In this document: piece after piece, positions 35,581-43,425 of the stretch
Position numbering within the stretch: position 1 is the stretch's first letter
How the letters are laid out: each line of letters opens with the position of its first letter
From: Paenibacillus macerans
GTDB lineage: Bacteria > Bacillota > Bacilli > Paenibacillales > Paenibacillaceae
Length of the DNA: 64,000 nucleotides
Direction: 5' to 3'
Assembly: GCF_023715465.1 (NCBI RefSeq)
Contig: NZ_JAMBOE010000001.1
Span: 62,001 to 126,000 of the forward strand
Notes under the pieces: model-generated
The model's input: the letters and a program-made list of their open reading frames with translations, nothing else
The model's database searches: none
What the model was told of the DNA's origin: nothing
Translations under genes and position numbers: made by a program

Positions 35581-35757
35581 TGCAGTGGCAAGAGGTCCGT
35601 ACGATCTTTCCAGATCAATATGTTCTGCTTGAAATTCTCGATTCTCAGACTGAAGATAACATACAAAATGCAAAGATAACAACATCGTTTACCATACGGG
35701 CCAAGAGAAAATTACTATTGAGCTGAGAAAACCTCCATTCTATAGAGGCCGATAACA
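35581..35757 (+). pseudogene. broken copy of the small protein encoded at 46757-46996
   Basis: Starts MQWQEVRTIFPDQYVLLEIL, matching MKWEEVRRLYPNCFVKLRIL of the intact gene. A deletion of about 20 codons and a frameshift follow. The tail reappears in another frame as DNNIVYHTGQEKITIEL against DDILVYHTGKEKIEVPI. Clearly a decayed paralogue. Confidence 0.8.
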
Positions 35758-36093
35758 TGCTGATAATATATCGATAACCTGCTGCAGACCTCTATGACGA
35801 TTCGCTATAAAGGACGCTCTCTAACTGTCGATCATTTAGTCATTGATACCGGAGCTGCCCATTCTCTCCTCTCTTCCGATATTGCGGCACAAATCGGGAT
35901 TCACTTTGAAAATGGAGACAAGCTTGTGCACAGTATTGGAATCAGCGGAGGCGAGTACTCTTTCCGGAAGCTTATCGATCAAGTTCAATTAGGTGATTAC
36001 ATTATGAACAATGCCCATATTGATTTTGGTGTTTTTCATGAGGATATCGATCAAATCAATGGCCATTCAAGAATTATTTTATCAGACCATTAG
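35758..36093 (+). pseudogene. broken retropepsin-like protease, copy of 46362-46754
   Basis: The readable frame (MTIRYKGRSLTVDHLVIDTG AAHSLLSS) keeps the DTGA active-site motif. The true N-terminus lies in another frame (DNLLQTS against ENGLLFTS). The C-terminus stops after INGHSRII, about 28 residues short of the intact homologue. It follows the broken small gene as in the intact pair, but on the plus strand. Confidence 0.75.
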
Positions 36094-36109
36094 GAAATGC
36101 TAGCCTCTA

Positions 36110-36431
36110 TCGATATTCAGTTTAGACCTCATTTAACTTCTTAATGATCACCTCAGCCAATTGAACAGGAATTTAATCTTTAGCTTCCAAGTAACCATAT
36201 CTGTCCGTAATTCTCGGAATTGATGTCTGATCCAAACAAATGGGTAATATGTATTCGCCATAACTTCAACAACTAATAAATTTTCGGCAAAATTTCTTCG
36301 ATGAACTATAATATCAGGATAGACTGAGTTATCGATCTTTCATGAGAATTGTTAGAGATAATTTCATGATCAAAATAGTAAAGTCTTTTTAGTGCATTTT
36401 TCAGTCTATTCTCAATGAATGTTTTATTCAT
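36110..36431 (-). pseudogene. frameshifted hypothetical gene (small nuclease-like family?)
   Basis: From ATG at 36431 the minus strand reads MNKTFIENRLKNALKRLYYF, DHEIISNNSHERS, then shifts frame into DNSVYPDIIVHRRNFAENLL, VVEVMANT. The order HERS, then PDIIVHRR, then LLVVEV recalls a family of small uncharacterised proteins with a restriction-fold-like core (PD...E-V), but I cannot confirm this. Non-functional as read. Confidence 0.6.
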
Positions 36432-36477
36432 CTTCTCACCTCTAATTGAATTCCGGCTAACCTCTTTGTTCAAAAAA

Positions 36478-37113
36478 CTAACTCGTCTTTACAATAATAT
36501 ACCTTAACGCGTACTCCTTTATTTGGTTATCTTTGTAACATAATGTCTCTATTGTTGATCCTGTTTCAATAATATCAAACTCTACAAAATGTCTCCGTAA
36601 ATCCTCTTCACTAAAGAAATGTGCATATTTATTAGTCTTATATTCGTAGGTGCCTTCTTCCAATTGTCTGCCTATCCCATTATTTCGGTCTTCATCCGAG
36701 AAACAAGTAAAGTACATTAGTCCTGGATGGTTCAATTGTTTCATGCAATTCTGTATTAATTTATTTCGATCTTGCTGTAAAAATAGATGTAACAAATCAA
36801 AGCAATAGATTGCATCATATTTCTTGCTAACTTCTAAATCACTCAAAATAGATCCTTGAATAAAATTTGTGTTCTGATCCCAATTTAATGCAATTTGAAT
36901 CGCATCATTCGATAATTCAATTCCATCTACTTGAAAAATCGAGGAAAAAGCTTTTGTGTTTCTTCCGTAGCCTGACCCAGGAACTAAAAGAGTTTTAACA
37001 TTTTGTTTCCTAAATATATCGAGAGCATGGTATGCTGTGGGGCTTGGTTCCCTCCCCCATATCATACCTTCATCTCGATACCTCTTCTCCCAATAATCTT
37101 CCACATCGATCAC
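36478..37113 (-). CDS. class I SAM-dependent methyltransferase (TehB/TPMT-like)
   Basis: 211 residues. It opens DYWEKRYRDEGMIWGREPSP, as in TehB-like and thiopurine-type methyltransferases. Motif I is LLVPGSGYGRNT and the acidic end of beta2 is VDGIELSNDA; YDAIYCFDLLHLF follows. Likely acts on a small molecule. No partner gene is linked. The upstream 300 bases hold no clear gene. Confidence 0.88.
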   Translation of the reverse strand: MIDVEDYWEKRYRDEGMIWGREPSPTAYHALDIFRKQNVKTLLVPGSGYGRNTKAFSSIFQVDGIELSNDAIQIALNWDQNTNFIQGSILSDLEVSKKYDAIYCFDLLHLFLQQDRNKLIQNCMKQLNHPGLMYFTCFSDEDRNNGIGRQLEEGTYEYKTNKYAHFFSEEDLRRHFVEFDIIETGSTIETLCYKDNQIKEYALRYIIVKTS

Positions 37114-37412
37114 CCTTAATTAATTTATTTTGATCGTCCTTAAGATGATTTTTATGTACTTCAAGCAATTTCAGGTAAGGCTTCTTACATTCACGACCTC
37201 CGATGGGGTTGTACGCTGAATCCGCATACTCTGCTGGCCGTGGGCTGGCAGGACCGCCTTGTGAATGCTCTTTGTACAAGTCTTTTATTGCTATTCCTGG
37301 TTTTCATTAACCTTTAGATATGGTATCATTTGTATAAGAAAACCGAGTGCGGCTAACACTCGCCTATACAATTGGCTTGGATGGGGTTACCCTCTTAAGT
37401 CAATAAAGTGAT
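37114..37412. other. gene-poor stretch
   Basis: A 69-codon minus-strand frame here (37070-37279, SQGGPASPRPAEYADSAYNP) runs into the start of the methyltransferase gene and has no ribosome site. I treat it as non-coding or a remnant. GC content is higher at 37190-37270 than around it, suggesting a pasted fragment. Nothing else is recognised. Confidence 0.4.
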
Positions 37413-37453
37413 AAAACCCACCTACGGCCGGTAAACCTTAGGGTGGGTTTTTT
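37413..37453. terminator. terminator hairpin overlapping the end of the small toxin gene
   Basis: AAAACCCACC and GGTGGGTTTTTT pair around about 19 bases. Six T follow on the plus strand, so it best terminates a plus-strand transcript, for example an antisense RNA facing the toxin. Read on the minus strand, TTTTAT also follows it. Confidence 0.75.
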
Positions 37454-37547
37454 ACTTTCTCTTGTAGTTATTCCCGATGTATGTTAAAAGAGCCACAACA
37501 AATGTTGCAAACAGAATCATTATAGTAATTGCGTCTTTCAGCTCCAT
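37452..37547 (-). CDS. putative holin-like small toxin (type I toxin-antitoxin style)
   Basis: 31 codons, too short for most gene callers: MELKDAITIMILFATFVVAL, then LTYIGNNYKRK. It has one hydrophobic helix and a basic tail, as in the 'putative holin-like toxin' peptides of Bacillus and Paenibacillus. The start follows a perfect AAAGGAGGTGAG. In comparable systems an antisense RNA from the other strand controls the message. The plus-strand terminator at 37413-37453 would suit the end of such an RNA, but no promoter for it was established. Confidence 0.75.
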   Translation of the reverse strand: MELKDAITIMILFATFVVALLTYIGNNYKRK

Positions 37548-37652
37548 GGTCTCACCTCCTTTCGAAGGGAAACCATGCCCACCCAAGATTCGTACTCCCT
37601 CATTCTACCATAATATCTCAACAATTGATAGAATGTTTGTTCGCTTTTCTCT

Positions 37653-37886
37653 CTATACAAGCCCCGAATTGAGTGAATCTCTGAATTCCCATAATATTCC
37701 ATAATGGTATATTAGACGCATTGTCCCCTGATCCTTTTCGCCGATGAGAGTCTTTTTGATGCGGCCCATGGACTTATGCGTGTGAGATCGCCTAGGCGAC
37801 GAGGTGTAAATCAATTCGAGATTAGAAATGGTTAATCCTGTTTCTTCTTCAAGCAGGCCGTTCCGTAATCTCATATACTTTTTCAT
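37653..37886 (-). CDS. small hypothetical protein, probably a fragment
   Basis: 77 residues (NGLLEEETGLTISNLELIYT; GRIKKTLIGEKDQGTMRLIY). No domain recognised. Its start overlaps the stop of the lipoprotein gene by 4 bases. A decayed relative is at 35290-35515. The abrupt end at NSGLV suggests truncation. Confidence 0.4.
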   Translation of the reverse strand: MKKYMRLRNGLLEEETGLTISNLELIYTSSPRRSHTHKSMGRIKKTLIGEKDQGTMRLIYHYGILWEFRDSLNSGLV

Positions 37887-38302
37887 TCTGAAGTGACCTT
37901 AATGGTCTCATTATCTTGAGTTGTACCATCGCTGCCTAAGGCTTGAACAGTAATACGATCGTGAAAAGTCCGATTGCCAAAGTTCCATGTCAAAGACCAG
38001 CCCTCACTTCCATCTGTGTCGTACCCAATGAGCTCTCTTTCCTCCCAAGTTTCCGTACCTGTCGGAGTAATCCAAAATAGAACGGTATCGATGTTTTTAG
38101 CCTTCACATTAATGGTCAGCGTATTCACATCTTCCGGGACAATCCACCAACCGGCATTCTTCGGCAAATCCGTAGATACTTGCAATATCTCTGCTTTCTC
38201 GTCCACGGTTTGAGATTCTTCTGATACGGTTTGATGATTGTTACATGCGGATAACAGTAAGGTGAATAAAAGACATATACCAGTGATGTTCATTCTCGTC
38301 AT
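37883..38302 (-). CDS. small lipoprotein, unknown function
   Basis: 139 residues. The signal peptide MTRMNITGICLLFTLLLSAC ends in the lipobox LLSAC, so the protein should be lipid-anchored on the outer face of the membrane. The mature part (WWIVPEDVNTLTINVKAKNI; VLFWITPTGTETW; DRITVQALGSDG) looks like an Ig-like beta domain found in many Paenibacillus lipoproteins. ATG follows GGAGGGAAAAT. Confidence 0.8.
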   Translation of the reverse strand: MTRMNITGICLLFTLLLSACNNHQTVSEESQTVDEKAEILQVSTDLPKNAGWWIVPEDVNTLTINVKAKNIDTVLFWITPTGTETWEERELIGYDTDGSEGWSLTWNFGNRTFHDRITVQALGSDGTTQDNETIKVTSE

Positions 38303-38351
38303 ATTTTCCCTCCATTAAATTTTTAAGAACCGTACAATTATGATATCATGG

Positions 38352-38385
38352 AAAAACCGTCAAACCTTATAAAAGCGTTTGACGG
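38352..38385 (-). terminator. intrinsic terminator
   Basis: On the minus strand CCGTCAAAC and GTTTGACGG pair, followed by TTTTTC. It lies about 200 bases after the beta-lactamase-like gene and upstream of the lipoprotein gene, so it separates the two. The rest of 38303-38582 holds nothing recognised. Confidence 0.8.
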
Positions 38386-38582
38386 CTCGCTACAGATAAT
38401 AACCTGAAATATTCATAGCACGATTCTGGAATGCTGGTTTATTGAACTCGTTCTCCGTTTAGTTGAACAACGGATTGTATTGCATGGCAAATTTTCATCT
38501 CAAATTACTTAGTTAGTATAATCTGATATCCATCCAGCGTCTGCATACTCCGAATATTTGTTCAAGACAACGTCCTTACTCT

Positions 38583-39749
38583 TTACTGAACTCCTCGAAT
38601 ACCCTTGTAGACAGATTCGCACAGCTCCGTTGTAAACCTGCCTGACATTCCTTCAAGCGCCGTATTGGTGAACGCTACAACACTAAGCTCCTCACTCGGA
38701 TCAACAAACCAGGAGTGACCATAGGTGCCGCCCATCCGCCACGTTCCCGGCGATTCAGGTGTATTGGCATCCGCTGGGTCTTTAAGCAGCGTGAAACCAA
38801 GTCCAAAGCCTCTCCCCGGCCAATAGGGCATCTCAAGGTTACCAATTTGATTGGTTGTCATTTCTGTGACAAGAGCCCTCGGCAGAATCGGATTTCCTCC
38901 TTGCCGCAAAGCTTCCAGCAGTTTAAGAAAGTCTCCTGCACTGCCAATCATGCCGGCTCCCCCGGAAGGATAGGCTGTCTTGTCGGTAAACCTGTTGGGT
39001 GAAAGAAGGAATCCTGCCGTCCCCTCCACGAAAGGAACGGTATCAAAATCGTGCAAACGCCGGGGCTCTCCAGCGCTGTCTGCATAAGCTGCGGTCAATC
39101 TGTCCGTGTCCACGGCCTTGAAATCCGTGTCCATCATGGAAAGCGGACGAGTTACAAGCATCCGTACAGCTTCATTTAGCGGCATTCCAGTAACCTTTTC
39201 GATGACCGCTCCGAGCACGTCTGTTGCTATGGAATACCTCCACATTTTCCCCGGCTCATATAGAAGCGGGACAGAAGCGAGTCTTTGCAGATTCTCTTCA
39301 AGTGTAATTCCCGCCAGATCCATGCCGTCCGATACCCCGGCAAGCTCATAAGTTCCCTTTTCTTCCTGGAAGAAACGGTAGGTTAAGCCGGCGGTATGCG
39401 TCATCAGATGGTGAACGGTCATGGAGGCATACTGTCCATTTGGCAGTTTGGGACGAAAGGCGGGCAACCATTTTTCCACCAGATCGTTTAACTGCAATCT
39501 CCCTTGCGAAATTAATACTAAGGCTGCCGTTGACACGACCGGCTTGGTTACCGAAGCATATCTAAACAAAGCATTTTCCTGCATCGGCCGTTTCTGCTCG
39601 CGGTCGGCCCAACCAGCAGGCCTGCTGTAAACAAGGTTTCCGCCTAATGCAATTTGGACGACGGTACCCACGATCCTTTTTTCCTCAAGTGTGCGGTCAA
39701 TTACCTCATTGACGCTTTTATGCAGCAATTCCAGATCTATATTTCTCAT
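38583..39749 (-). CDS. serine beta-lactamase-like hydrolase (class C / PBP4*-type esterase)
   Basis: 388 residues from the ATG at 39749, 9 bases after AGGAGAGG; the ATG at 39758 would leave no spacing. The SxxK motif is SVTK near residue 66, the second motif is YSI with the catalytic Tyr near 169, and the third is HSW in GGTYGHSW. There is no signal peptide, so it is likely a cytoplasmic esterase or amidase rather than a resistance enzyme. It stands alone and is divergent from the Lrp-like gene. Confidence 0.9.
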   Translation of the reverse strand: MRNIDLELLHKSVNEVIDRTLEEKRIVGTVVQIALGGNLVYSRPAGWADREQKRPMQENALFRYASVTKPVVSTAALVLISQGRLQLNDLVEKWLPAFRPKLPNGQYASMTVHHLMTHTAGLTYRFFQEEKGTYELAGVSDGMDLAGITLEENLQRLASVPLLYEPGKMWRYSIATDVLGAVIEKVTGMPLNEAVRMLVTRPLSMMDTDFKAVDTDRLTAAYADSAGEPRRLHDFDTVPFVEGTAGFLLSPNRFTDKTAYPSGGAGMIGSAGDFLKLLEALRQGGNPILPRALVTEMTTNQIGNLEMPYWPGRGFGLGFTLLKDPADANTPESPGTWRMGGTYGHSWFVDPSEELSVVAFTNTALEGMSGRFTTELCESVYKGIRGVQ

Positions 39750-39919
39750 GTTTCTCATCCTCTCCTGCTGTAATTTACTTGATTATTTATAGCAAGTGTG
39801 TTTATTATATAAATAATTTCTGCTTCCTTACATAAAACAAACAAGTTAGATAAAGAAATTTCCGATGATTCTAAAGGTATTTAAAAGAAATAACTTTTAA
39901 ATTAAAGGGGGCGATTTTC

Positions 39920-40363
39920 TTGGACGAAATCGATAAAAACATCCTGCTCCATTTGCAGAACCAGGCGAGATTATCAATGACAGATTTAGGAAAGCTGGTG
40001 GGACTGTCTCAGCCAGCCGTAACTGAACGTGTAAAACGCATGGAAGAAAAGGGTGTTATCGAGGAATACCGAACCGTCATTTCTTCGCAAAAAGTGGGCA
40101 AGCAATGCACCGCCTATATGCTTGTTCGGACCCGGAATTGCTATCCTTTCCTTGATTTTTGTCGTTCATCGCCAGAGGTCACGGAATGTTATCGGATAAG
40201 CGGTGAGCATAATTATTTATTGAAGGTCCTCACGGAAACCACCCAGGAGCTGGAGGAGTTTGAAAACCGGTGCGATCAATACGGAACCTATACAACTCTG
40301 ATCGTAATGTCTTCACCGATCGCTTATAAAAATCTCATTGGAGAAACGAATTTGCTCGCATAA
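39920..40363 (+). CDS. Lrp/AsnC-family transcriptional regulator
   Basis: 147 residues starting at TTG behind AAAGGGGG. The helix-turn-helix (MTDLGKLVGLSQPAVTERVK) is followed by a RAM ligand domain (VTECYRISGEHNYLLKVLTE). These proteins sense amino acids and bind as octamers. It converges on an MFS exporter across a shared terminator. The divergent beta-lactamase-like gene shares its 170-bp upstream region and may be a target. Confidence 0.92.
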   Translation: MDEIDKNILLHLQNQARLSMTDLGKLVGLSQPAVTERVKRMEEKGVIEEYRTVISSQKVGKQCTAYMLVRTRNCYPFLDFCRSSPEVTECYRISGEHNYLLKVLTETTQELEEFENRCDQYGTYTTLIVMSSPIAYKNLIGETNLLA

Positions 40364-40382
40364 GAGGTAATTCTATAATCCC

Positions 40383-40420
40383 AAAAAAATGAATCCGCCT
40401 TTGCAGCGGATTCATTTTTT
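40383..40420. terminator. bidirectional terminator between Lrp-like and MFS genes
   Basis: AAAAATGAATCCGC and GCGGATTCATTTTT pair perfectly around a 7-base loop with A-rich and T-rich flanks on both strands. It serves both convergent genes. Confidence 0.9.
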
Positions 40421-40449
40421 GCTTATGTTACATATACTCGTGGATTCCT

Positions 40450-41649
40450 TTAAGAAGGAAAGCCGTGCTTTTTAGCTAGCCAAGCTGCAAGCAAGGAGGG
40501 AAGCAGCAAGATGATTAATGAGCCCGGAAGGAATCCGGCTCCAAGCAGTTCGAGAAGAAACCCGCCGATAATGCCTCCTCCGCCGATTGCCACATTCCAC
40601 GCGGTGACCAGCATCGATTGGGCTATATCTGCGCTATTCCCCCCAGCTTGTGCTATTGCTGTTTGCAGTAAAGTGGCTGCCCCGCCAAACGTAAGCCCCC
40701 ACGCCGTAACACCAAGAATGATGATTGCGGGCTGATCCATTCCGATTCCCAAGGCTGCAGAAGCCAAAGCAAACCCCGTGATGCTGATTAAAACCAGTAT
40801 TCTTAGAAAACGGTCAATCAGCATGCCTACCACCCAAATGCCGGCAACCGAGGTAATTCCGAAAATTAGAAGAACCAAATCCACTCGCTGAGCAAACGCG
40901 GTTTCCGCAAGATACGGTGCAATATAAGTGTACAAAATATTATGAGCTAGTACCCAGGCCAAAACGACGAACAGAATCGGCCGTACTCCGGGAATCAGGA
41001 GAACCTTGTGAAAAGGGAGCTGATCACCGGCAGGCTCGCCGGCATAATCCGGCACCTTCCAGAGCACCCAGCCAATAAGGGCTGCAGTCAGTAATGAGAC
41101 AGCTCCGAAAATGAGACGCCACCCTGTATATGTTCCGAAAAACGTACCAAGCGGAACGCCCAGCGCCAATGCCAGCGGGGTGCCAACCATGGCTACGGCC
41201 ATCGCTCTTCCTTTTAGCGAATCAGGCACCATGCGCCGCGCATAACCGGCCGTCATCCCCCACAGAACACCTGCCGAGACACCTGCGAAAAAACGCGCGA
41301 CAAGCGTCAGCACATAAGCAGAAGATAACGCGGTGATGGTGTTAAATACAAGAAAGCCGATGATGCACAGCAGCAGAAGCGGCCGGCGCCTCCACCCGCG
41401 GGTAGCCGTTGTCAAAGGAATGGCGGCCAGAAGAGATCCAACCGCATAGAGAGTGACCAATTGTCCGGCAAGAGCTTCTGTGACCCCAAGATCCTGTGCA
41501 ATTTGCGGCAGTAATCCAGCAGGCAGGCCTTCCGTAAGAATGCAGATGAATCCCGCCATGGCTAAGGCCAGCAGCCCGACCCACGGAAGACGTTTGGAAG
41601 ACGGCACTTTTGCTCCGCCTTTCCTTATAAGAGCAGTGTTTGAGTTCAC
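40450..41649 (-). CDS. MFS efflux transporter, paralogue of 5369-6598
   Basis: 399 residues from a GTG at 41649, behind AAAGGAG; the longer frame to 41724 lacks a ribosome site. Twelve helices, helix 1 VGLLALAMAGFICILTEGLP, then LVTLYAVGSLLAA and RRRPLL. By eye it shares well over half its residues with the transporter at 5369-6598. Likely exports sugars or drugs; substrate unknown. Confidence 0.88.
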   Translation of the reverse strand: MNSNTALIRKGGAKVPSSKRLPWVGLLALAMAGFICILTEGLPAGLLPQIAQDLGVTEALAGQLVTLYAVGSLLAAIPLTTATRGWRRRPLLLLCIIGFLVFNTITALSSAYVLTLVARFFAGVSAGVLWGMTAGYARRMVPDSLKGRAMAVAMVGTPLALALGVPLGTFFGTYTGWRLIFGAVSLLTAALIGWVLWKVPDYAGEPAGDQLPFHKVLLIPGVRPILFVVLAWVLAHNILYTYIAPYLAETAFAQRVDLVLLIFGITSVAGIWVVGMLIDRFLRILVLISITGFALASAALGIGMDQPAIIILGVTAWGLTFGGAATLLQTAIAQAGGNSADIAQSMLVTAWNVAIGGGGIIGGFLLELLGAGFLPGSLIILLLPSLLAAWLAKKHGFPS

Positions 41650-41854
41650 GAAAAAATCTCCTTTATTTATTTTTTGCCGCTTAAAAAGCTTTGGCTTTCG
41701 TATAAGCATATATAAATAAAACATTTTTTTACATGGATGATTAAAGGAGGATGAAGCGAATTAATAGGAAAATACTTTTATTTTTATTAAAATCCCATGA
41801 TTTTAAAGGCAAAAAGGCAGCATCGTTAGATGCCGCCTAATGATAAATCGTAAT

Positions 41855-42015
41855 CGATGAGCTTCCACATGGAGAATTTCATCAAGGAAGCCAAACCGGA
41901 TGGAGACGCTGCGCACTAAGCTCATTAAGATAGCGGGCAAGCTGATCAGCTCCGGTCGTTACTGGACGTGGAAGCTGTACAGTTCCTGCATATACCGTAA
42001 TGCGTTCATTCAAGC
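41855..42015 (+). mobile_element. remnant of an IS1380-like transposase gene
   Basis: The plus strand encodes MENFIKEAK, then in another frame METLRTKLIKIAGKLISSGR and YWTWKLYSSCIYRNAF. Together these resemble the C-terminal end of IS1380-family transposases, with an internal deletion. Its right end coincides with the truncated 3' end of the Imm7-like gene, so the IS probably caused that truncation. Confidence 0.6.
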
Positions 42016-42315
42016 TCTATGTTTTGGGTGCTCATCATTAAAAACATAGAGCATACCATATGAGCCGGGTGCAATAATCCCTATATTCTTCATTATTTCC
42101 GCTGGACTAAATTTTGATGAAGGCTCATGATTCCATAATCCCGTCATCCAAAGATGATATTGTCCATTTATCGCCTTTATGTCTAACACATCTACATTCG
42201 GCTGCAAATCTTCAATATACTTTTTAACTGTTTCAAAAATATTTATTTCTCTTTCATTATTTGCCTCATCACCAGTACTTTCTAAAACGACCGCCCAACC
42301 ATGGTATTGATACAT
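42010..42315 (-). CDS. Imm7-like immunity protein, C-terminally truncated
   Basis: 101 residues: MYQYHGWAVVLESTGDEANN, LDIKAINGQYHLWMTGLWNH, and IGIIAPGSYGMLYVFNDEHP. This follows the Imm7 pattern, but typical members run to about 140 residues and continue past the NDE-P motif. The frame ends at the border of the IS1380-like remnant, so the gene is cut. ATG follows AGAGGTG. It stands directly after the orphan toxin tip at 42339-42506, as immunity genes do. Confidence 0.7.
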   Translation of the reverse strand: MYQYHGWAVVLESTGDEANNEREINIFETVKKYIEDLQPNVDVLDIKAINGQYHLWMTGLWNHEPSSKFSPAEIMKNIGIIAPGSYGMLYVFNDEHPKHRA

Positions 42316-42338
42316 ACTTTCACCTCTTTAGTCCTTCG

Positions 42339-42506
42339 TTAAAATGGCGAGATATCAATAATAATCTCAACGTCGTATCTCTTCTCATATGCTCTTAATT
42401 GTCTAATTACATTATCAACAGGTGCTGTCTCAAAGTGAAAGTATGCCTTTCGACCTGTTTCAATAGCAGCCTCAATGGTTGCTTTTGCCTGTTCCCTGTA
42501 GTCGTC
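42339..42506 (-). pseudogene. orphan C-terminal tip of a polymorphic toxin
   Basis: 55 codons on the minus strand without a start: DDYREQAKATIEAAIETGRK, AYFHFETAPVDNVIRQLRAY, EKRYDVEIIIDISPF. The pattern (KAxFHFET, VIRQLxxYEKRYxVEI) resembles the end of secreted toxin domains paired with Imm-type proteins. It stops 23 bases before the Imm7-like gene. Its upstream part is lost at 42507. Confidence 0.55.
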
Positions 42507-42789
42507 TTAACCTCGCAATAAGATGCGATCAATTCCTTCCGCCGTAACTATCGTTGTAGATACTCAACTAGTTGCGATTTTTTTGATAAACCGGAAGAAA
42601 ACGAAGATAACAAAAAGCAGGTCAATCATAGTGGTATCTGACCATAATTAACCTGCTAGATGTATCGGAATAGCGTTATCAGGGTATAAAATTAAAGCAT
42701 GATGTGCGTACAACCGAAATGAAGAAATCTTTATACGGCTATTATAAGGGTTAGATGTGTTATTGGTTGAGTGGTGGGTTCATTGGGCA
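42507..42789. other. no gene recognised
   Basis: AT-rich DNA between the toxin tip and the IS630 remnant. It contains an imperfect hairpin (AGCAGGTCAAT with ATTAACCTGCT, 42615-42660). No reading frame with a ribosome site was found. Confidence 0.4.
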
Positions 42790-43036
42790 CTGGGTAGCCC
42801 CCTCAGTCTCTTCCTCTCCCAAGCATGGTAGTTGGCTAAATATAGCGGAGATTGAACTTAGCGTGTTGACCAGCCAATGTCTGGGACGACGAATCCCTTC
42901 CATCTCCGAATTGGCTCACGAACTATCGACATGGGAGTGCGCCCGTAACCAGAGACAAAAGGGCGTGGACTGGCAGTTTACGACCGCCGATGCAGAATAA
43001 AACTCAGACGCCTCACCCACAATTTAAAGCTTGATG
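42790..43036 (+). mobile_element. IS630-family transposase remnant
   Basis: The plus strand encodes the C-terminal part of an IS630 DDE transposase: PKHGSWLNIAEIELSVLTSQ, CLGRRIPSISELAHELSTWE, RNQRQKGVDWQFTTADA. After a one-base frameshift comes RIKLRRLTHNLK. It contains the last acidic catalytic residue region only. The 5' two-thirds of the gene are absent. Confidence 0.8.
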
Positions 43037-43049
43037 CGATACTAGTTAC

Positions 43050-43409
43050 TTAGATGTTAGATTCAAACCTTAAAATGTAATTTTTAACTTTTTCTAAATG
43101 TGAAACTCTATTGATTATTTCTGCATCATTTACCTCTTCTTTTATCCAAAAGTTCACTAATTTCTTATCGTTTATAATATTAAGTGCCTCTATCTTAATC
43201 TCATCTCTCAAACACTCATACTTTACACCTATCTCTGCTAGTAAAACTGTAAACATCCACCTAACATCCTCATAGTCATCTGTTTGGTTTTCATATTCGT
43301 TGATTAATCTTGAAATAGCTTGATTTGAAGATAATCCATCGGATACAAACTTATCAAAATCATTTGGAACATACTCCATTAATTCCTCGTAAGTAATTTT
43401 TTCAAACAT
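43050..43409 (-). CDS. immunity protein (Imm3-like) for the adjacent toxin
   Basis: 119 residues, all helical in appearance and acidic (EELMEYVPNDFDKFVSDGLS; NQAISRLINEYENQTDDYED; DEIKIEALNIINDKKLVNFW). The spacing of AISRL, an acidic loop and the later EAL-I resembles Imm3 proteins, which accompany deaminase-type toxins. It starts 16 bases after the toxin stop codon in the same direction, the usual place of the cognate immunity gene. Family assignment is tentative, the immunity role likely. Confidence 0.7.
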   Translation of the reverse strand: MFEKITYEELMEYVPNDFDKFVSDGLSSNQAISRLINEYENQTDDYEDVRWMFTVLLAEIGVKYECLRDEIKIEALNIINDKKLVNFWIKEEVNDAEIINRVSHLEKVKNYILRFESNI

Positions 43410-43425
43410 TCAAATTCACCTTCCA

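Noticed and set aside
37070..37279. A 69-codon minus-strand frame
   Set aside because: It overlaps the methyltransferase start, has no ribosome site and unusual composition.
38583..39749. Antibiotic-resistance beta-lactamase
   Set aside because: The protein has class C-like motifs but no signal peptide, so an esterase or amidase role is more likely.
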